Shown piece after piece: positions 8,571 to 17,155 of a stretch of DNA of 64,000 nt. The notes below the pieces were generated by a model that saw only the letters and a list, made by a program, of their open reading frames with translations, ran no database searches and was not told the DNA's origin. Position numbers and translations under genes: made by a program. The DNA lies in assembly GCF_000960975.1 (NCBI RefSeq), contig NZ_CP010803.1, positions 434,001 to 498,000 on the forward strand. Direction: 5' to 3'. Position 1 is the stretch's first letter, and every line of letters begins with the position of its first letter. Source of the DNA: Martelella endophytica (GTDB lineage Bacteria; Pseudomonadota; Alphaproteobacteria; Rhizobiales; Rhizobiaceae).

Positions 8571-9107
8571 TTACTTCGGTGCAAGCACCATCAGCATCTG
8601 GCGGCCTTCTAGCTTCGGCTCGGCTTCCACCTTGGCGATTTCTGCGGTGTCTTCCTTGACCTGGGACAGAAGCTTCATCCCCAGTTCCTGGTGCGCCATT
8701 TCGCGACCACGGAAACGAAGGGTGACCTTCACCTTGTCGCCGCCTTCAAAGAACTTGTTCATCGCCTTCATCTTCACCTCATAGTCATGGGTGTCGATGT
8801 TGGGACGCATCTTGATTTCTTTGACTTCGACGACTTTCTGCTTCTTGCGGGCTTCGGCAGCGCGCTTCTGGTTGGCATATTTCAGCTTGCCCAGATCGAG
8901 AATCTTGCAAACGGGCGGCGTTGAGTTGGGGGCGATCTCAACCAGATCAAGCCCGGCTTCTTCAGCCATTCTCAATGCTTCTTCGGTCAATACGACGCCC
9001 TGGTTCTCCCCGTCCTCGGTAATCAGCTGCACTTCGCGAACACGAATGTCGCGGTTGGCGCGGGGACCTTCTTTGGTCGGGGGAGCGGCTCTATGGGGTC
9101 TGCGAAT
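8571..9107 (-). CDS. infC: Translation initiation factor IF-3, AUU start codon
   Basis: 178 residues, the normal IF-3 length, if translation begins at ATT (9107-9105). The reading frame from there gives [20 protein letters not shown] and continues into [14 protein letters not shown], the true IF-3 N-terminus. No ATG is in frame upstream; starting at the GTG at 9032 would cut off about 25 conserved residues. GGAG lies nine bases before the ATT. Infrequent AUU starts on infC are a known autoregulatory device: IF-3 itself rejects non-canonical start codons, so it limits its own synthesis. The C-terminal domain (about 90-178, [17 protein letters not shown]) contacts 16S rRNA. Confidence 0.95.
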   Translation of the reverse strand: MRRPHRAAPPTKEGPRANRDIRVREVQLITEDGENQGVVLTEEALRMAEEAGLDLVEIAPNSTPPVCKILDLGKLKYANQKRAAEARKKQKVVEVKEIKMRPNIDTHDYEVKMKAMNKFFEGGDKVKVTLRFRGREMAHQELGMKLLSQVKEDTAEIAKVEAEPKLEGRQMLMVLAPK

Positions 9108-9205
9108 GGTCGTTGTCTCCTCAAATTGTTGAAATACGGGTCCTGGAGTGCCAAGTGCACGCCAAGGCGCACGTCATCGACACAAATGGTTGTTAGACCC
9201 GTCGG

Positions 9206-10108
9206 ATGTCAATAACACAGGCGAAAAAGAAAATCACCTCTCTATCCGGAAATGCGCCGCATGAGAGGGGATTTGGGCCCGAAAAGGCGGAGGCAGAATT
9301 GCACGAAGACGTTCCACTGACCCATATCGAGATCGACCATGGCGACGGTCCGCTGAAGATCGCGATCCGTCACAGGCAGGCAAAGGGCGACGCCCCGACC
9401 CTCGTCTGGTTCTCCGGCTACGGCTCGGACATGCTGGGCACCAAGGCGGAAGCGCTGGATGCCTACGCAGCCGGTCATGACCTGCCGATGCTCCGCTTCG
9501 ACTATACCGGTCACGGCGAAAGCGAGGGTGCTTTCAAAGACGGGACGATCTCGCGCTGGCTGGCAGACAGCCTTGCCGCGATCCACCGCGCGGCGCCGAA
9601 ACGCATCATCATCATCGGCTCGTCGATGGGCGGCTGGCTGGCGTTGCGCGCGGTGCAGGAGCTGCGCGGCCGCGACGATGCGCCCGCAATCGAAGGCCTG
9701 CTGCTTCTGGCACCGGCACCCGATTTCACCAGCGAGCTGATCGAGCCCGACCTGACGGATGCCCAGTGCAAGGCGCTTTCGGAGAACGGCTTTTTCGAAG
9801 AACATTCCGAGTATGGACCAGAGCCGACCATCTATACAGCAGCCCTGCTCGATGACGGCCACCGCAACCGCGTCCTGAACGGCATCATCGAAACCGGCTG
9901 CCCAGTGCACATCATTCAGGGCAAGAAGGACGAGGACGTACCCTATAAGCACGCACTCAGGCTGATGTCGCACCTGCCCGCCGACGACGTCGTGCTGACG
10001 CTTGTGCAGGACGGCGATCACCGGCTTTCACGGCCGGCCGATATCGAGCGGATGCTCGCAGCACTCGCCAACCTGGTCGAAGGGTCAACCGTCGCGCGCA
10101 GTGGTTAA
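9206..10108 (+). CDS. Alpha/beta hydrolase (ABHD10-like)
   Basis: 300 residues, cytoplasmic. The catalytic triad can be read: nucleophile S140 in GSSMGG, D242 in GKKDEDVP and H272 in DGDHRL. An oxyanion-type WFSGYGSDM segment lies near residue 70 and the FDYTGHGES loop near 100. This arrangement matches the ABHD10/serine-aminopeptidase-type carboxylesterases common in rhizobia. Substrate is unknown. It is divergent from infC (99 bases between) and ends 104 bases before the transglutaminase-like gene. The first 25 residues are poorly conserved in type, so the true start may be somewhat downstream. Confidence 0.8.
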   Translation: MSITQAKKKITSLSGNAPHERGFGPEKAEAELHEDVPLTHIEIDHGDGPLKIAIRHRQAKGDAPTLVWFSGYGSDMLGTKAEALDAYAAGHDLPMLRFDYTGHGESEGAFKDGTISRWLADSLAAIHRAAPKRIIIIGSSMGGWLALRAVQELRGRDDAPAIEGLLLLAPAPDFTSELIEPDLTDAQCKALSENGFFEEHSEYGPEPTIYTAALLDDGHRNRVLNGIIETGCPVHIIQGKKDEDVPYKHALRLMSHLPADDVVLTLVQDGDHRLSRPADIERMLAALANLVEGSTVARSG

Positions 10109-10171
10109 CCATTCCTTTCGAATGATCCCCGGGGCACGCTCCCTTTGATTGACTCCCGCCGGCAATTCTTC

Positions 10172-10186
10172 TTAACTCTTTGTTAA
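10172..10186. promoter_or_regulatory. CtrA-type box TTAA-N7-TTAA
   Basis: TTAA at 10172-10175 and 10183-10186 with exactly seven bases between, 27 bases before the GTG of the next gene. A GANTC site (GACTC) lies at 10151-10155, only 17 bases upstream. The CtrA plus CcrM-site arrangement parallels that at 791-868. Confidence 0.6.
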
Positions 10187-10212
10187 GAATTCAACAGGCG
10201 GATGAGTAGAGC

Positions 10213-10818
10213 GTGCCCCGTTTCAACAAGCTGGTTCTGATGGTAGCAAGCGCCGCGGCGACCCTTTTCGGGGCGCTGCCGGCTTTCGCAAGTGCGGCCA
10301 TGCCGATCGGCGGCGTCACTTCCCAGCCCATCGGTCATTATGAATTCTGCGAGAGCCACCACGCCGAATGCAGCGTGCGCTCGAGCGATACCAACCCGGC
10401 ACGACTGACCAATTACGGCTGGTCGACCATCGAGCGCATCAATCTCGCCGTCAATGCCAGCGTCGAGCCGATGACCGACGATGAGCTCTATGGCCGCGAC
10501 GAGGTCTGGGCCTATCCCGACAGCGGCGCCGGCGATTGCGAGGACTTCGTTCTGGAAAAGCGCCGCCGCCTGATGAAGGCCGGCCTGCCCGCCTCCGACC
10601 TGCTGATCACCGTCGTGCGCAAGCCGAATGGCGAGGGCCATGCCGTGCTGACGCTCAGGACCACCAAGGGCGACTATATCCTCGACAATCTGAACGACAT
10701 CATCCTGCCCTGGACCGAGACGCCCTATACCTATCTCAAGCGTCAGGCTTCCTTCGACAGCGGCCGCTGGGTCAAGATCGAGACCGGAACCGACCTGCCC
10801 GTCGCCGCATTGCGCTGA
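10213..10818 (+). CDS. Bacterial transglutaminase-like cysteine proteinase (BTLCP), exported
   Basis: 201 residues, starting with GTG. An N-terminal signal peptide (about 1-27, ending AFASAAM) sends it to the periplasm. The catalytic triad of the transglutaminase-like fold is visible: C109 in GDCEDFVLEK, H143 in GEGHAVLTL and D158 in YILDNL. The conserved IERINLAVN helix precedes it. BTLCP proteins include LapG-like periplasmic proteases, which clip surface adhesins; this one belongs to the shorter rhizobial branch and no LapD partner is in the window. The stop is followed three bases later by cobB, so the two are probably one transcript under the CtrA-type box. Confidence 0.85.
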   Translation: MPRFNKLVLMVASAAATLFGALPAFASAAMPIGGVTSQPIGHYEFCESHHAECSVRSSDTNPARLTNYGWSTIERINLAVNASVEPMTDDELYGRDEVWAYPDSGAGDCEDFVLEKRRRLMKAGLPASDLLITVVRKPNGEGHAVLTLRTTKGDYILDNLNDIILPWTETPYTYLKRQASFDSGRWVKIETGTDLPVAALR

Positions 10819-10821
10819 CCG

Positions 10822-11532
10822 ATGCCGATCTCCGCCCATCCCTCGATCGTGGTGCTTACGGGCGCCGGCATTTCCGCCGAATCCGGCCTCGCCACCTTCC
10901 GCGACCAGGGCGGGTTATGGGAGGGCCATTCGATCGAGGATGTCGCAACGCCCGAAGGCTTTGCCCGAAACCCGGATCTCGTGAACGACTTCTATAACCA
11001 GCGCCGACGCGAGGCGAAGCTTGCCCGGCCAAATTCCGCGCACAATGCCCTTGCCGCTCTCGAAAACGCCTGGGACGGCGATTTCCTGCTGGTGACCCAG
11101 AATGTCGACGAGCTGCACGAGAAGGCCGGCTCGAAACGGGTCCTGCACATGCACGGCCGCCTCAACTCGGCGCTCTGCTATGAATGCGGCAGTCATCAGC
11201 ACTGGGAGGACGATCTCGACCAGGGCTGCTTCTGCCAGAGCTGCACACGCGCGTCGCTTCGCCCCGATATCGTCTGGTTCGGCGAGATGCCCTACGACAT
11301 GGACGCAATCGGCACGGCCCTCGGCGGGGCCGACCTGTTCATCTCGATCGGCACATCAGGCACCGTCTATCCGGCGGCAGGCTTCGTCGCGGAAGCCGCC
11401 CATCACGGCGCCCGCACCGTCGAGATCAACCTCGAATCCACCCACAACCCCCTCTTCTCCGACTGTCGCCAGGGCAGCGCCTCGGCGATGGTACCGGCGT
11501 TTGTTAGGGAATTGCTGGAAGCCCATCGATAA
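10822..11532 (+). CDS. cobB: NAD-dependent protein deacylase (sirtuin)
   Basis: 236 residues, a complete class III sirtuin. GAGISAESG (14-22) and TQNVD (92-96) bind NAD; H111 in HMHGRL is the catalytic base; C119/C122 and C138/C141 should hold the structural zinc. The Y58-x-x-R61 pair in FYNQRRR is the feature that lets class III enzymes remove succinyl and malonyl groups as well as acetyl. It removes acyl marks from lysines of metabolic enzymes such as acyl-CoA synthetases. It is tightly coupled to the preceding BTLCP gene, an unusual pairing. Confidence 0.92.
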   Translation: MPISAHPSIVVLTGAGISAESGLATFRDQGGLWEGHSIEDVATPEGFARNPDLVNDFYNQRRREAKLARPNSAHNALAALENAWDGDFLLVTQNVDELHEKAGSKRVLHMHGRLNSALCYECGSHQHWEDDLDQGCFCQSCTRASLRPDIVWFGEMPYDMDAIGTALGGADLFISIGTSGTVYPAAGFVAEAAHHGARTVEINLESTHNPLFSDCRQGSASAMVPAFVRELLEAHR

Positions 11533-11772
11533 GACGTTGGCTCTCGACCGACGCTGTCACGACGTTTGGTCCAACCCTTCAGTACAGAACAGGAGACCCG
11601 CGAGAGCCGCTTGACCATCAATCTCCCCTGTTCTGCAGGAGATCGGTGGCGAGAAGGCTTTGCACACTGACAGCTCAAGGTCAGCTGAATCGACCGAGCG
11701 AAGCCCACTGGTTTCGTGTTTTTGGGTCCATCTGCCTAGCTGCGGACGCCAACAATGCGGGAGATCGTAATT
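11533..11772. other. Gene-free spacer after cobB
   Basis: About 240 bases without a supportable gene. It contains CAGAACAGG (11585-11593) and its reverse complement CCTGTTCTG (11627-11635) with a 33-base loop, which is too loose for a clear terminator. Base composition shifts to AT-rich at its right edge, where the DUF2975 promoter begins. Confidence 0.5.
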
Positions 11773-11801
11773 TTGACAAAAATTATTGTTTTACGATAAT
11801 T
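11773..11801 (+). promoter_or_regulatory. Promoter with embedded operator for the DUF2975/HTH pair
   Basis: TTGACA (11773-11778) and ATAATT (11796-11801) are 17 bases apart, a near-consensus sigma-70 promoter. Between them TTATTGT (11783-11789) and ACGATAA (11793-11799) form an inverted repeat with one mismatch around TTT. A dimer bound there would block RNA polymerase. The downstream HTH protein is the obvious candidate for autoregulation; that is inference. Confidence 0.6.
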
Positions 11802-11829
11802 ATTATAAATTAAATGGATGGTAATTATC

Positions 11830-12375
11830 ATGAAAGATGAAACAAAGGCCTTGCGCAACTTGTGCAACGGAATGAGTCTCGCCACGCGCGTGCTTCAAAT
11901 TGGCGTTGTCGTGATGACAGTGTCATTGGGCTGGTATGCCATAACAAGTCCAGAAGGCTATGCCGACTTGATTTCGCCGATGACCACGAACGGAAAAGTC
12001 ACGATAACTCCAGCGATAACAGCGGCGCTTGTTTCGCTTGATGTCATGACATCCGTCTTGATGCTGGCGGGGTTGCAGACAATCTGGACTTTCTTCCAAA
12101 GCCTTGGACGCGAAAAACCGTTTTCGGCCAACTTGGCTATACTGCTGCGCCGAGCAGGTATTTTTGCCCTGTCTTTGTGGGGCGCAACCTGGCTTTCAGA
12201 CACACTAAGCCTACCACTCCTGACGGCTTACAACCCACCTGGCGAGCATAAATTCGCTATTGGCTTTGGCTCTTACGATTTCGGGATGTTGCTGATCGTG
12301 GGATTTCTCTTCACCATGGGACACGCCTTTGTGTTGGCGTCTCGGATCCATAATGAACTTGAGCAGGTTGTTTGA
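11830..12375 (+). CDS. DUF2975 integral membrane protein
   Basis: 181 residues from the ATG at 11830, preferred over an ATG at 11818 because a GGATGG stretch then sits at ribosome-site distance. Four hydrophobic segments are visible (about residues 20-40, 60-85, 105-125, 145-170), with an FFQSLGREKPFSANLAILLRRAG loop typical of DUF2975. Such proteins occur together with a small Cro-type regulator, as here (three bases gap), and are thought to form a membrane-linked regulatory pair. No function is proven. The region is visibly lower in GC than its neighbours and sits between cobB and der, suggesting a mobile cassette. Confidence 0.78.
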   Translation: MKDETKALRNLCNGMSLATRVLQIGVVVMTVSLGWYAITSPEGYADLISPMTTNGKVTITPAITAALVSLDVMTSVLMLAGLQTIWTFFQSLGREKPFSANLAILLRRAGIFALSLWGATWLSDTLSLPLLTAYNPPGEHKFAIGFGSYDFGMLLIVGFLFTMGHAFVLASRIHNELEQVV

Positions 12376-12378
12376 ACG

Positions 12379-12597
12379 ATGAGCATCATTGTAAATCTGG
12401 ATGTGATGCTCGCGATGCGGAAGATGCGCGCCAAGTCGCTTGCCGAGCAAGTTGGAATTACCGAACAGAATATTTCATTGCTGAGATCCGGCAAGGTAAA
12501 GGGGGTCCGCTTCGATACGCTTGAGAAGATATGCGCCGCGCTTGAATGCCAGCCGGGAGATCTTCTCGAATTCAAACCCGATGTGGACACTGAATAG
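12379..12597 (+). CDS. YozG-like Cro/CI-type HTH regulator
   Basis: 72 residues, almost entirely a helix-turn-helix domain: AEQVGITEQNISLLRSGKVK forms the two central helices and RFDTLEKICAALECQPGDLLE the scaffold, the pattern of the YozG/HTH_26 group. It lies three bases after the DUF2975 gene, the usual order for this pair. It probably binds the palindrome between the -35 and -10 at 11783-11799. A strong terminator follows about 90 bases downstream. Confidence 0.85.
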   Translation: MSIIVNLDVMLAMRKMRAKSLAEQVGITEQNISLLRSGKVKGVRFDTLEKICAALECQPGDLLEFKPDVDTE

Positions 12598-12684
12598 AAC
12601 GGATCGTCGCTGATTGAAATGCCAACAAGCACCCCAAGCCATGCCGATCAATCCGGGACAATTCGCGGGCACCATGAAGACTCA

Positions 12685-12733
12685 AGAGCGGTTCCGCGTT
12701 TCATGAAAACGTGGAACCGCTCTATTTTGTTTT
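12685..12733 (+). terminator. Strong terminator, rhizobial dispersed hairpin type
   Basis: AGAGCGGTTCC (12685-12695) pairs perfectly with GGAACCGCTCT (12713-12723), and the inner CGTTT/AAAACG continues the stem around CATG. ATTTTGTTTT follows. The same AGAGCGGTTCCGCGTTTC motif is a recurrent intergenic hairpin in Rhizobiaceae. It should stop transcription from the DUF2975/HTH pair before it runs into the convergent der gene. Confidence 0.85.
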
Positions 12734-12781
12734 GCCACATTTCCGCGAGCGTCAGTACATTCCGCCTGACTGCGAAATACC

Positions 12782-14209
12782 CTAACGCTTCTTCTTGCGC
12801 TTGTGCTCGAACGGATTGTCGCCGGCGCGGAAGTGGATGCGGATCGGGACGCCCGGCATGTCGAAGTCGTTGCGCAGGCCGTTGATCAGGTAGCGGATAT
12901 AGCTTTCCGGTACCGCATCGGGCCTGGTGCAGGAAATCATGAAGCCCGGCGGACGGGCCTTTACCTGCGTCATGTATTTCATCCGAAGCCTTCGGCCGGA
13001 GACAGCAGGCGGCGGATGGCTGACGGTCTGGGCTTCGAGCCAGCGGTTGAGGCGAGCCGTGGAGATGCGCCGGTTCCAGACCCTGTCGGTATCGGAAATG
13101 GCCTGCATCAGCCGGTCGACACCGGTTCCGCGCTCGCCGGAAATCGGCACGGCACGAATGCCGCGCGCCTGCGGCAAGAGCCGGTCGGTCTTTTCACGCA
13201 GGTCCGCAAGCACGGCCTGACGATCCTCGATCAGGTCCCACTTGTTGAAGGCAAGCACAGCCGCCCTGCCCTCGCGGATGACGAGGTCGACGATCTGCAG
13301 GTCCTGCTTTTCGAACGGGATCGTGGCGTCGAAGACGATCACCACGCATTCGGCAAAGCGGATCGCCCGCAGCGCATCGGCGACGGAGAGCTTTTCGAGC
13401 TTTTCCTGAACCCTGGCCTTGCGGCGCATGCCGGCGGTATCGAAAAGCTTGATCGGCCGGCCCTTCCACTCCCACTCGACCGAAATCGAATCGCGGGTGA
13501 TGCCGGCTTCCGGGCCGGTCAGCATCCGTTCCTCGCCAAGCAGCGTATTGATCAGCGTCGACTTGCCGGCATTCGGGCGGCCGACGATCGCGACACGCAT
13601 CGGCTTGGTATCGTCGTAGGGCGCCGCCTCTTCCGGGTTCTCGGCTTCCTCGCGCGTCAGCATCACGTCGGTGCGGGCCTCTTCCGCAGGGTCGTCCTTG
13701 CCGAAGGCGCGATCGGGGCCGATGGCCTCGATGATTGCCTCGCGCAGGTCGTTCATGCCCTGGCCGTGCTCGGCCGAGATCGGGCAGGGTTCGCCGAGGC
13801 CGAGGGCGAAGGCGTCATAGAAGCCGCCATCGGAGCCGCGCGCTTCCGCCTTGTTGGCGACCAGCACCACCGGCTTGCCGCGGCGGCGCAGAAGATCGGC
13901 GAGCGTATTGTCGGCGGGCGTCAGCCCGGCCTTGGCGTCGACCAGGAACAGCGACAGGTCCGCCTCGTCGATCGCCGCTTCCGTCTGCGCGCGCATGCGG
14001 CCCGGAAGCGTATCGGCAGCGGCCTCTTCAAGGCCGGCCGTGTCGATGATGGTGAAGCGCAGGTCGAACAGCCGCGCATCGCCTGGCCGGCGGTCGCGGG
14101 TGACCCCCGGCGTGTCGTCGACGAGCGCGAGCTTTTGCCCGACGAGCCGGTTGAACAGCGTCGACTTGCCGACATTGGGCCTTCCAACGATGGCGACCTT
14201 GAAACTCAT
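12782..14209 (-). CDS. der: Ribosome-assembly GTPase Der
   Basis: 475 residues, full length. Two tandem GTPase domains are evident: P-loops GRPNVGKS (9-16) and GRPNAGKS (210-217), each followed by a DTPG/DTAG-type G3 (DTAGL near 57; DTAGM near 260) and an NK-D motif. A C-terminal KH-like domain (about 385-460) and a very basic tail (EHKRKKKR) end the protein. Der acts in 50S subunit maturation and is essential. It is 25 bases downstream of the YfgM-like gene and likely cotranscribed. Confidence 0.97.
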   Translation of the reverse strand: MSFKVAIVGRPNVGKSTLFNRLVGQKLALVDDTPGVTRDRRPGDARLFDLRFTIIDTAGLEEAAADTLPGRMRAQTEAAIDEADLSLFLVDAKAGLTPADNTLADLLRRRGKPVVLVANKAEARGSDGGFYDAFALGLGEPCPISAEHGQGMNDLREAIIEAIGPDRAFGKDDPAEEARTDVMLTREEAENPEEAAPYDDTKPMRVAIVGRPNAGKSTLINTLLGEERMLTGPEAGITRDSISVEWEWKGRPIKLFDTAGMRRKARVQEKLEKLSVADALRAIRFAECVVIVFDATIPFEKQDLQIVDLVIREGRAAVLAFNKWDLIEDRQAVLADLREKTDRLLPQARGIRAVPISGERGTGVDRLMQAISDTDRVWNRRISTARLNRWLEAQTVSHPPPAVSGRRLRMKYMTQVKARPPGFMISCTRPDAVPESYIRYLINGLRNDFDMPGVPIRIHFRAGDNPFEHKRKKKR

Positions 14210-14234
14210 AGTGCCTCCGCAACCGGCCGTCCGG

Positions 14235-14945
14235 TTACTGTGTGTCCGTGGTGTCGGCTGTGTCTGCCGTGTCCTTGATCTCGCCGTCGGCGGTCATCAC
14301 CTCGAGCATGATCTGCGCGCGGTTCAGCACGTTGCGCGGCGCCTCGGTGTCGTTGGCGATCGCCTCGAACCAATCCTGGGCGCGCGGATAGTCCTTCAGG
14401 CGGTAAGCCGTCAGGCCGAGGATCTCGCGGGCGGAGAAGCGGAACGGATTGCCGTCGTTGGAGAGTTCCTCGACCTCGGCGGAAACCTGATCGTAGCTCG
14501 CATCATCGACCATCAGCCAGCCGGCGCGCAGCTTTGCCGCATCGCGGATCGCTTCCGGCACGCTGCGGTCCTTGCCGATCGTCGAGAAGGCGGAGATCGC
14601 CGCAGCGGTGTCGCCGTTTTCGGAAAGCAGCGTTGCTGCGCGCAGCTGGGCGAGAACAGGATAGGCACCGTGGCCTTCCTGCTTCAGCTGATCCAGCGTC
14701 TTCTCGGCGGCATCGAGGTTACCCTCGTTGATCTGGTTCAGCGCCGTCAGGAAGATATCGCCCGAGGCTGCCGCCTGACGCGACTGCCAGTATTCATAGC
14801 CGCGCCAGCCGGCCGTGCCGATAACCAGCAGGACGGCAGCCGCGATCAGATAGCGGCCATAGCGCCGCCATGCATCGCGCATCCGGTCGGAACGCAATTC
14901 CTCGTTCACTTCGCGGATAAAACTGTCGTCCTGATTTGCCATCAC
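14235..14945 (-). CDS. YfgM-like TPR membrane protein
   Basis: 236 residues. A short cytoplasmic N-terminus ([22 protein letters not shown]) precedes one transmembrane segment (about 33-48) and a periplasmic tetratricopeptide region. This matches the YfgM/TPR_21 family, an accessory of the SecYEG translocon that works with periplasmic chaperones. The linkage to der is the same as in E. coli, where bamB lies between them; here bamB is absent. The C-terminus is a low-complexity Asp-Thr repeat ([12 protein letters not shown]). ATGATG allows start at 14945 or 14942. Confidence 0.85.
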   Translation of the reverse strand: MMANQDDSFIREVNEELRSDRMRDAWRRYGRYLIAAAVLLVIGTAGWRGYEYWQSRQAAASGDIFLTALNQINEGNLDAAEKTLDQLKQEGHGAYPVLAQLRAATLLSENGDTAAAISAFSTIGKDRSVPEAIRDAAKLRAGWLMVDDASYDQVSAEVEELSNDGNPFRFSAREILGLTAYRLKDYPRAQDWFEAIANDTEAPRNVLNRAQIMLEVMTADGEIKDTADTADTTDTQ

Positions 14946-15060
14946 GTCACTCCGGCACGCTTTTCAAATTCCAGTGCCGGGCCTTCTAGCCGGTTTTTGG
15001 CGCTGTTGTAAGTGAAAAAGCCTTGACCCGGCACCGATATTGACCCGTGCAGGCGGTTTT

Positions 15061-15648
15061 TCACATGGCGAAGCTGACGGGGACCCCGATCAGCCAGATG
15101 TGAAGCTTCCAGATAAACAGGCCCCAGAGAACCAGACCCAGCACAAAGGCATAGAGATCGTAGCGTGCCGAGACGAACGGCTTTCGCGTCAGAAGCCCTG
15201 CCCGCTCGCGCCGCGCCAGCGAAATCCGCAGGATCACCGCCCAGATCAGGATCGCGCCGAACAGGATGACGGAGGACGTCTCGCCATTGGCGAGCAGGTG
15301 GGCGAAGGCCCAGACCTTCACCGACAGCACCATCGGATGCTTGACGGCGGAGGCAATGCGCCCCGGCGGAAAGAAGCTTGCGGAAAGACAGATCATCGCG
15401 ATCAGCATCAGCAGGATGGTGACATGCGCCATCCAGAACGGCGGCGAATAGAGCATGCCGGTCGTCTGCCGCGCATGGCCGAAGGCGAAGATCAGGAAGA
15501 CGAGCGCGGCCAGCGACACCAGCGAGAACAGCCCGCGCCACGGCCCCTCGCCGATGCGATCGATCATGGATTGCCGGAAGCCCGGCGCAAACGTGCGGAT
15601 GAGATGGATGAGCGTGAAGATCAGGACGGCAACAACGAGCATAACCAT
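15061..15648 (-). CDS. NnrU family membrane protein
   Basis: 195 residues from the ATG at 15648, chosen because AAGGGGG precedes it and the protein begins directly with the first hydrophobic segment (MVMLVVAVLIFTLIHLIRTF). Further segments at about 45-65, 75-95, 120-140 and 165-185 and the motifs GEGPWRGLFSLVSL and SAVKHPMVLSVKVWAFAHLLANGE mark the NnrU/MAPEG-like isoprenylcysteine-methyltransferase-related fold. NnrU was named from denitrifiers but most members have no link to nitric oxide; this one has no denitrification neighbours, so the role is open. Confidence 0.85.
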   Translation of the reverse strand: MVMLVVAVLIFTLIHLIRTFAPGFRQSMIDRIGEGPWRGLFSLVSLAALVFLIFAFGHARQTTGMLYSPPFWMAHVTILLMLIAMICLSASFFPPGRIASAVKHPMVLSVKVWAFAHLLANGETSSVILFGAILIWAVILRISLARRERAGLLTRKPFVSARYDLYAFVLGLVLWGLFIWKLHIWLIGVPVSFAM

Positions 15649-15709
15649 GGCAAAACCCCCTTTTGGCCCCGGTGCAATGGCTCCGAGATTACGCCCTATC
15701 GCCCGGTTT

Positions 15710-17026
15710 TCAATCGTTGCGTCCGGGGTCCGGCGGATTGGCGATGGAGGTATCGGTCTTGGTCGCATCCCTGACGTGGTGATCCATCGGCGCCATGTAA
15801 TCCTCCTGATCGATCTCCGGCAGATCGATACCGGCAATCGCCGCCTCGAAGGATTTCAGACGTTTGTGGATCGAAAGCAGCTCGACGATCGTCGTCCAGG
15901 AATTCACCAGATACTGGAACGAATTCGAGACCTGCCCGAACGCGGTCGATATCTGGTTGAAAAGACCGAGTGTGATGGTGCCCGAGACGATGGTCGGCAC
16001 GAGGATGAAGGTCGAGAAGATGTTGTCGGCGTTAATGAAGAAGGAGCGCGCCAGATTGAAATAGGTGTAGTGGAAATAGAGCTTGAAGTAGTTCTTGCGG
16101 ACATTGCGGAAAAGTTCGGCAAGCGTCAGCGGATCGGCGCGGTTCTCGTAGTCCTCGCCAAGCACCAGTTCCTTACGATAGGCGGCCTCGACGCGCTGGT
16201 TGCGGAATTCGAGCCCCGGCAGCTTGATGCCGACGGAGGCGAGAAACACCGTGCCGAAGATCGACCAGATGATAGCGGCGGTGAACAGCGGCGCCGGGAT
16301 ATGTCCGACGATCGGCAGTTCGGTGATGTAGCTCGACAGCGAGAACAGCACGGGCAGAAAGGCGAGCAGCGTCATCACCGCATCGATCATCGAGACACCG
16401 AGCCCCTCCATGATCGAGGCAAAGCGCATCGTGTCTTCCTGAATACGCTGCGAGGCACCCTCGATGTGGCGCACCTTCGGCCAGAGATCGACATAGTAGT
16501 CGTTCATCGCCGTGCGCCAGCGGAACACATAGTGGCTGACGAAGAAACGCTGGAAGGCGAAGACGGTGATGGCGACAGCGGCGATCTGCGCGAAGATCAG
16601 GAACAGGCTGTAAAAATCGCCAACCGTCACGCCCTGATTACCCTCGAAGGCGCGCTGCAGCGTGTCGCCGTAGAGCCGGTTCCAATTGTTGAGCGCGACG
16701 GAGACCTGGACGGCGAAATAGGTGATGAAGATGATCAGCGAGGAGCCCCAGACCGACCAGAGCTGCCAGCGATGATTGCCGCCGAAGACCCACCAGAAGG
16801 CACCGAAGGTAAGCGAGAAGAAGGCGTAGTAGATGTAGAACCAGATAAAGTCGACGGTGACGAAATGACCGAGGCCGACGGGCTGCTGGTCTCGCGGCAG
16901 CGGCGTGAAACCAAGGCTCTCACCCAATTCGCGACCGAAACCATACCAGACCAGAATGCCGATGATCGACCAGACGATAGCCGAGATGAAAAACAGCTTC
17001 GGCTTGGGAAAGAATGATTGAAACAA
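15710..17026 (-). CDS. sbmA: Peptide antibiotic transporter SbmA/BacA
   Basis: 438 residues with about eight hydrophobic segments and no ATP-binding domain. The N-terminal [16 protein letters not shown], the [12 protein letters not shown] motif after the third segment and the [15 protein letters not shown] stretch ([12 protein letters not shown]) are hallmarks of the SbmA_BacA family. It is a proton-driven importer of proline-rich peptides, microcins and, in rhizobia, plant NCR peptides; BacA is required for bacteroid survival in IRLC legumes and affects very-long-chain lipid A modification. It is single, on the minus strand, upstream of nnrU. Confidence 0.94.
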   Translation of the reverse strand: MFQSFFPKPKLFFISAIVWSIIGILVWYGFGRELGESLGFTPLPRDQQPVGLGHFVTVDFIWFYIYYAFFSLTFGAFWWVFGGNHRWQLWSVWGSSLIIFITYFAVQVSVALNNWNRLYGDTLQRAFEGNQGVTVGDFYSLFLIFAQIAAVAITVFAFQRFFVSHYVFRWRTAMNDYYVDLWPKVRHIEGASQRIQEDTMRFASIMEGLGVSMIDAVMTLLAFLPVLFSLSSYITELPIVGHIPAPLFTAAIIWSIFGTVFLASVGIKLPGLEFRNQRVEAAYRKELVLGEDYENRADPLTLAELFRNVRKNYFKLYFHYTYFNLARSFFINADNIFSTFILVPTIVSGTITLGLFNQISTAFGQVSNSFQYLVNSWTTIVELLSIHKRLKSFEAAIAGIDLPEIDQEDYMAPMDHHVRDATKTDTSIANPPDPGRND

Positions 17027-17155
17027 AGCGCGCGCCTTCCGGTTTGGCCCAAATGTGGAGGTCTCTCACCACATCTATGGCAAATCTGGCGGCAAAGAGA
17101 AATCGAACATTAAAGTTTCGACACATTCCTGCCCGGAAAGGGTCGACAGCGGACC

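Noticed and set aside
11585..11635. Inverted repeat CAGAACAGG/CCTGTTCTG after cobB
   Set aside because: The 33-base loop and lack of a T-run make a terminator or operator unlikely; kept only as a remark in the spacer entry.
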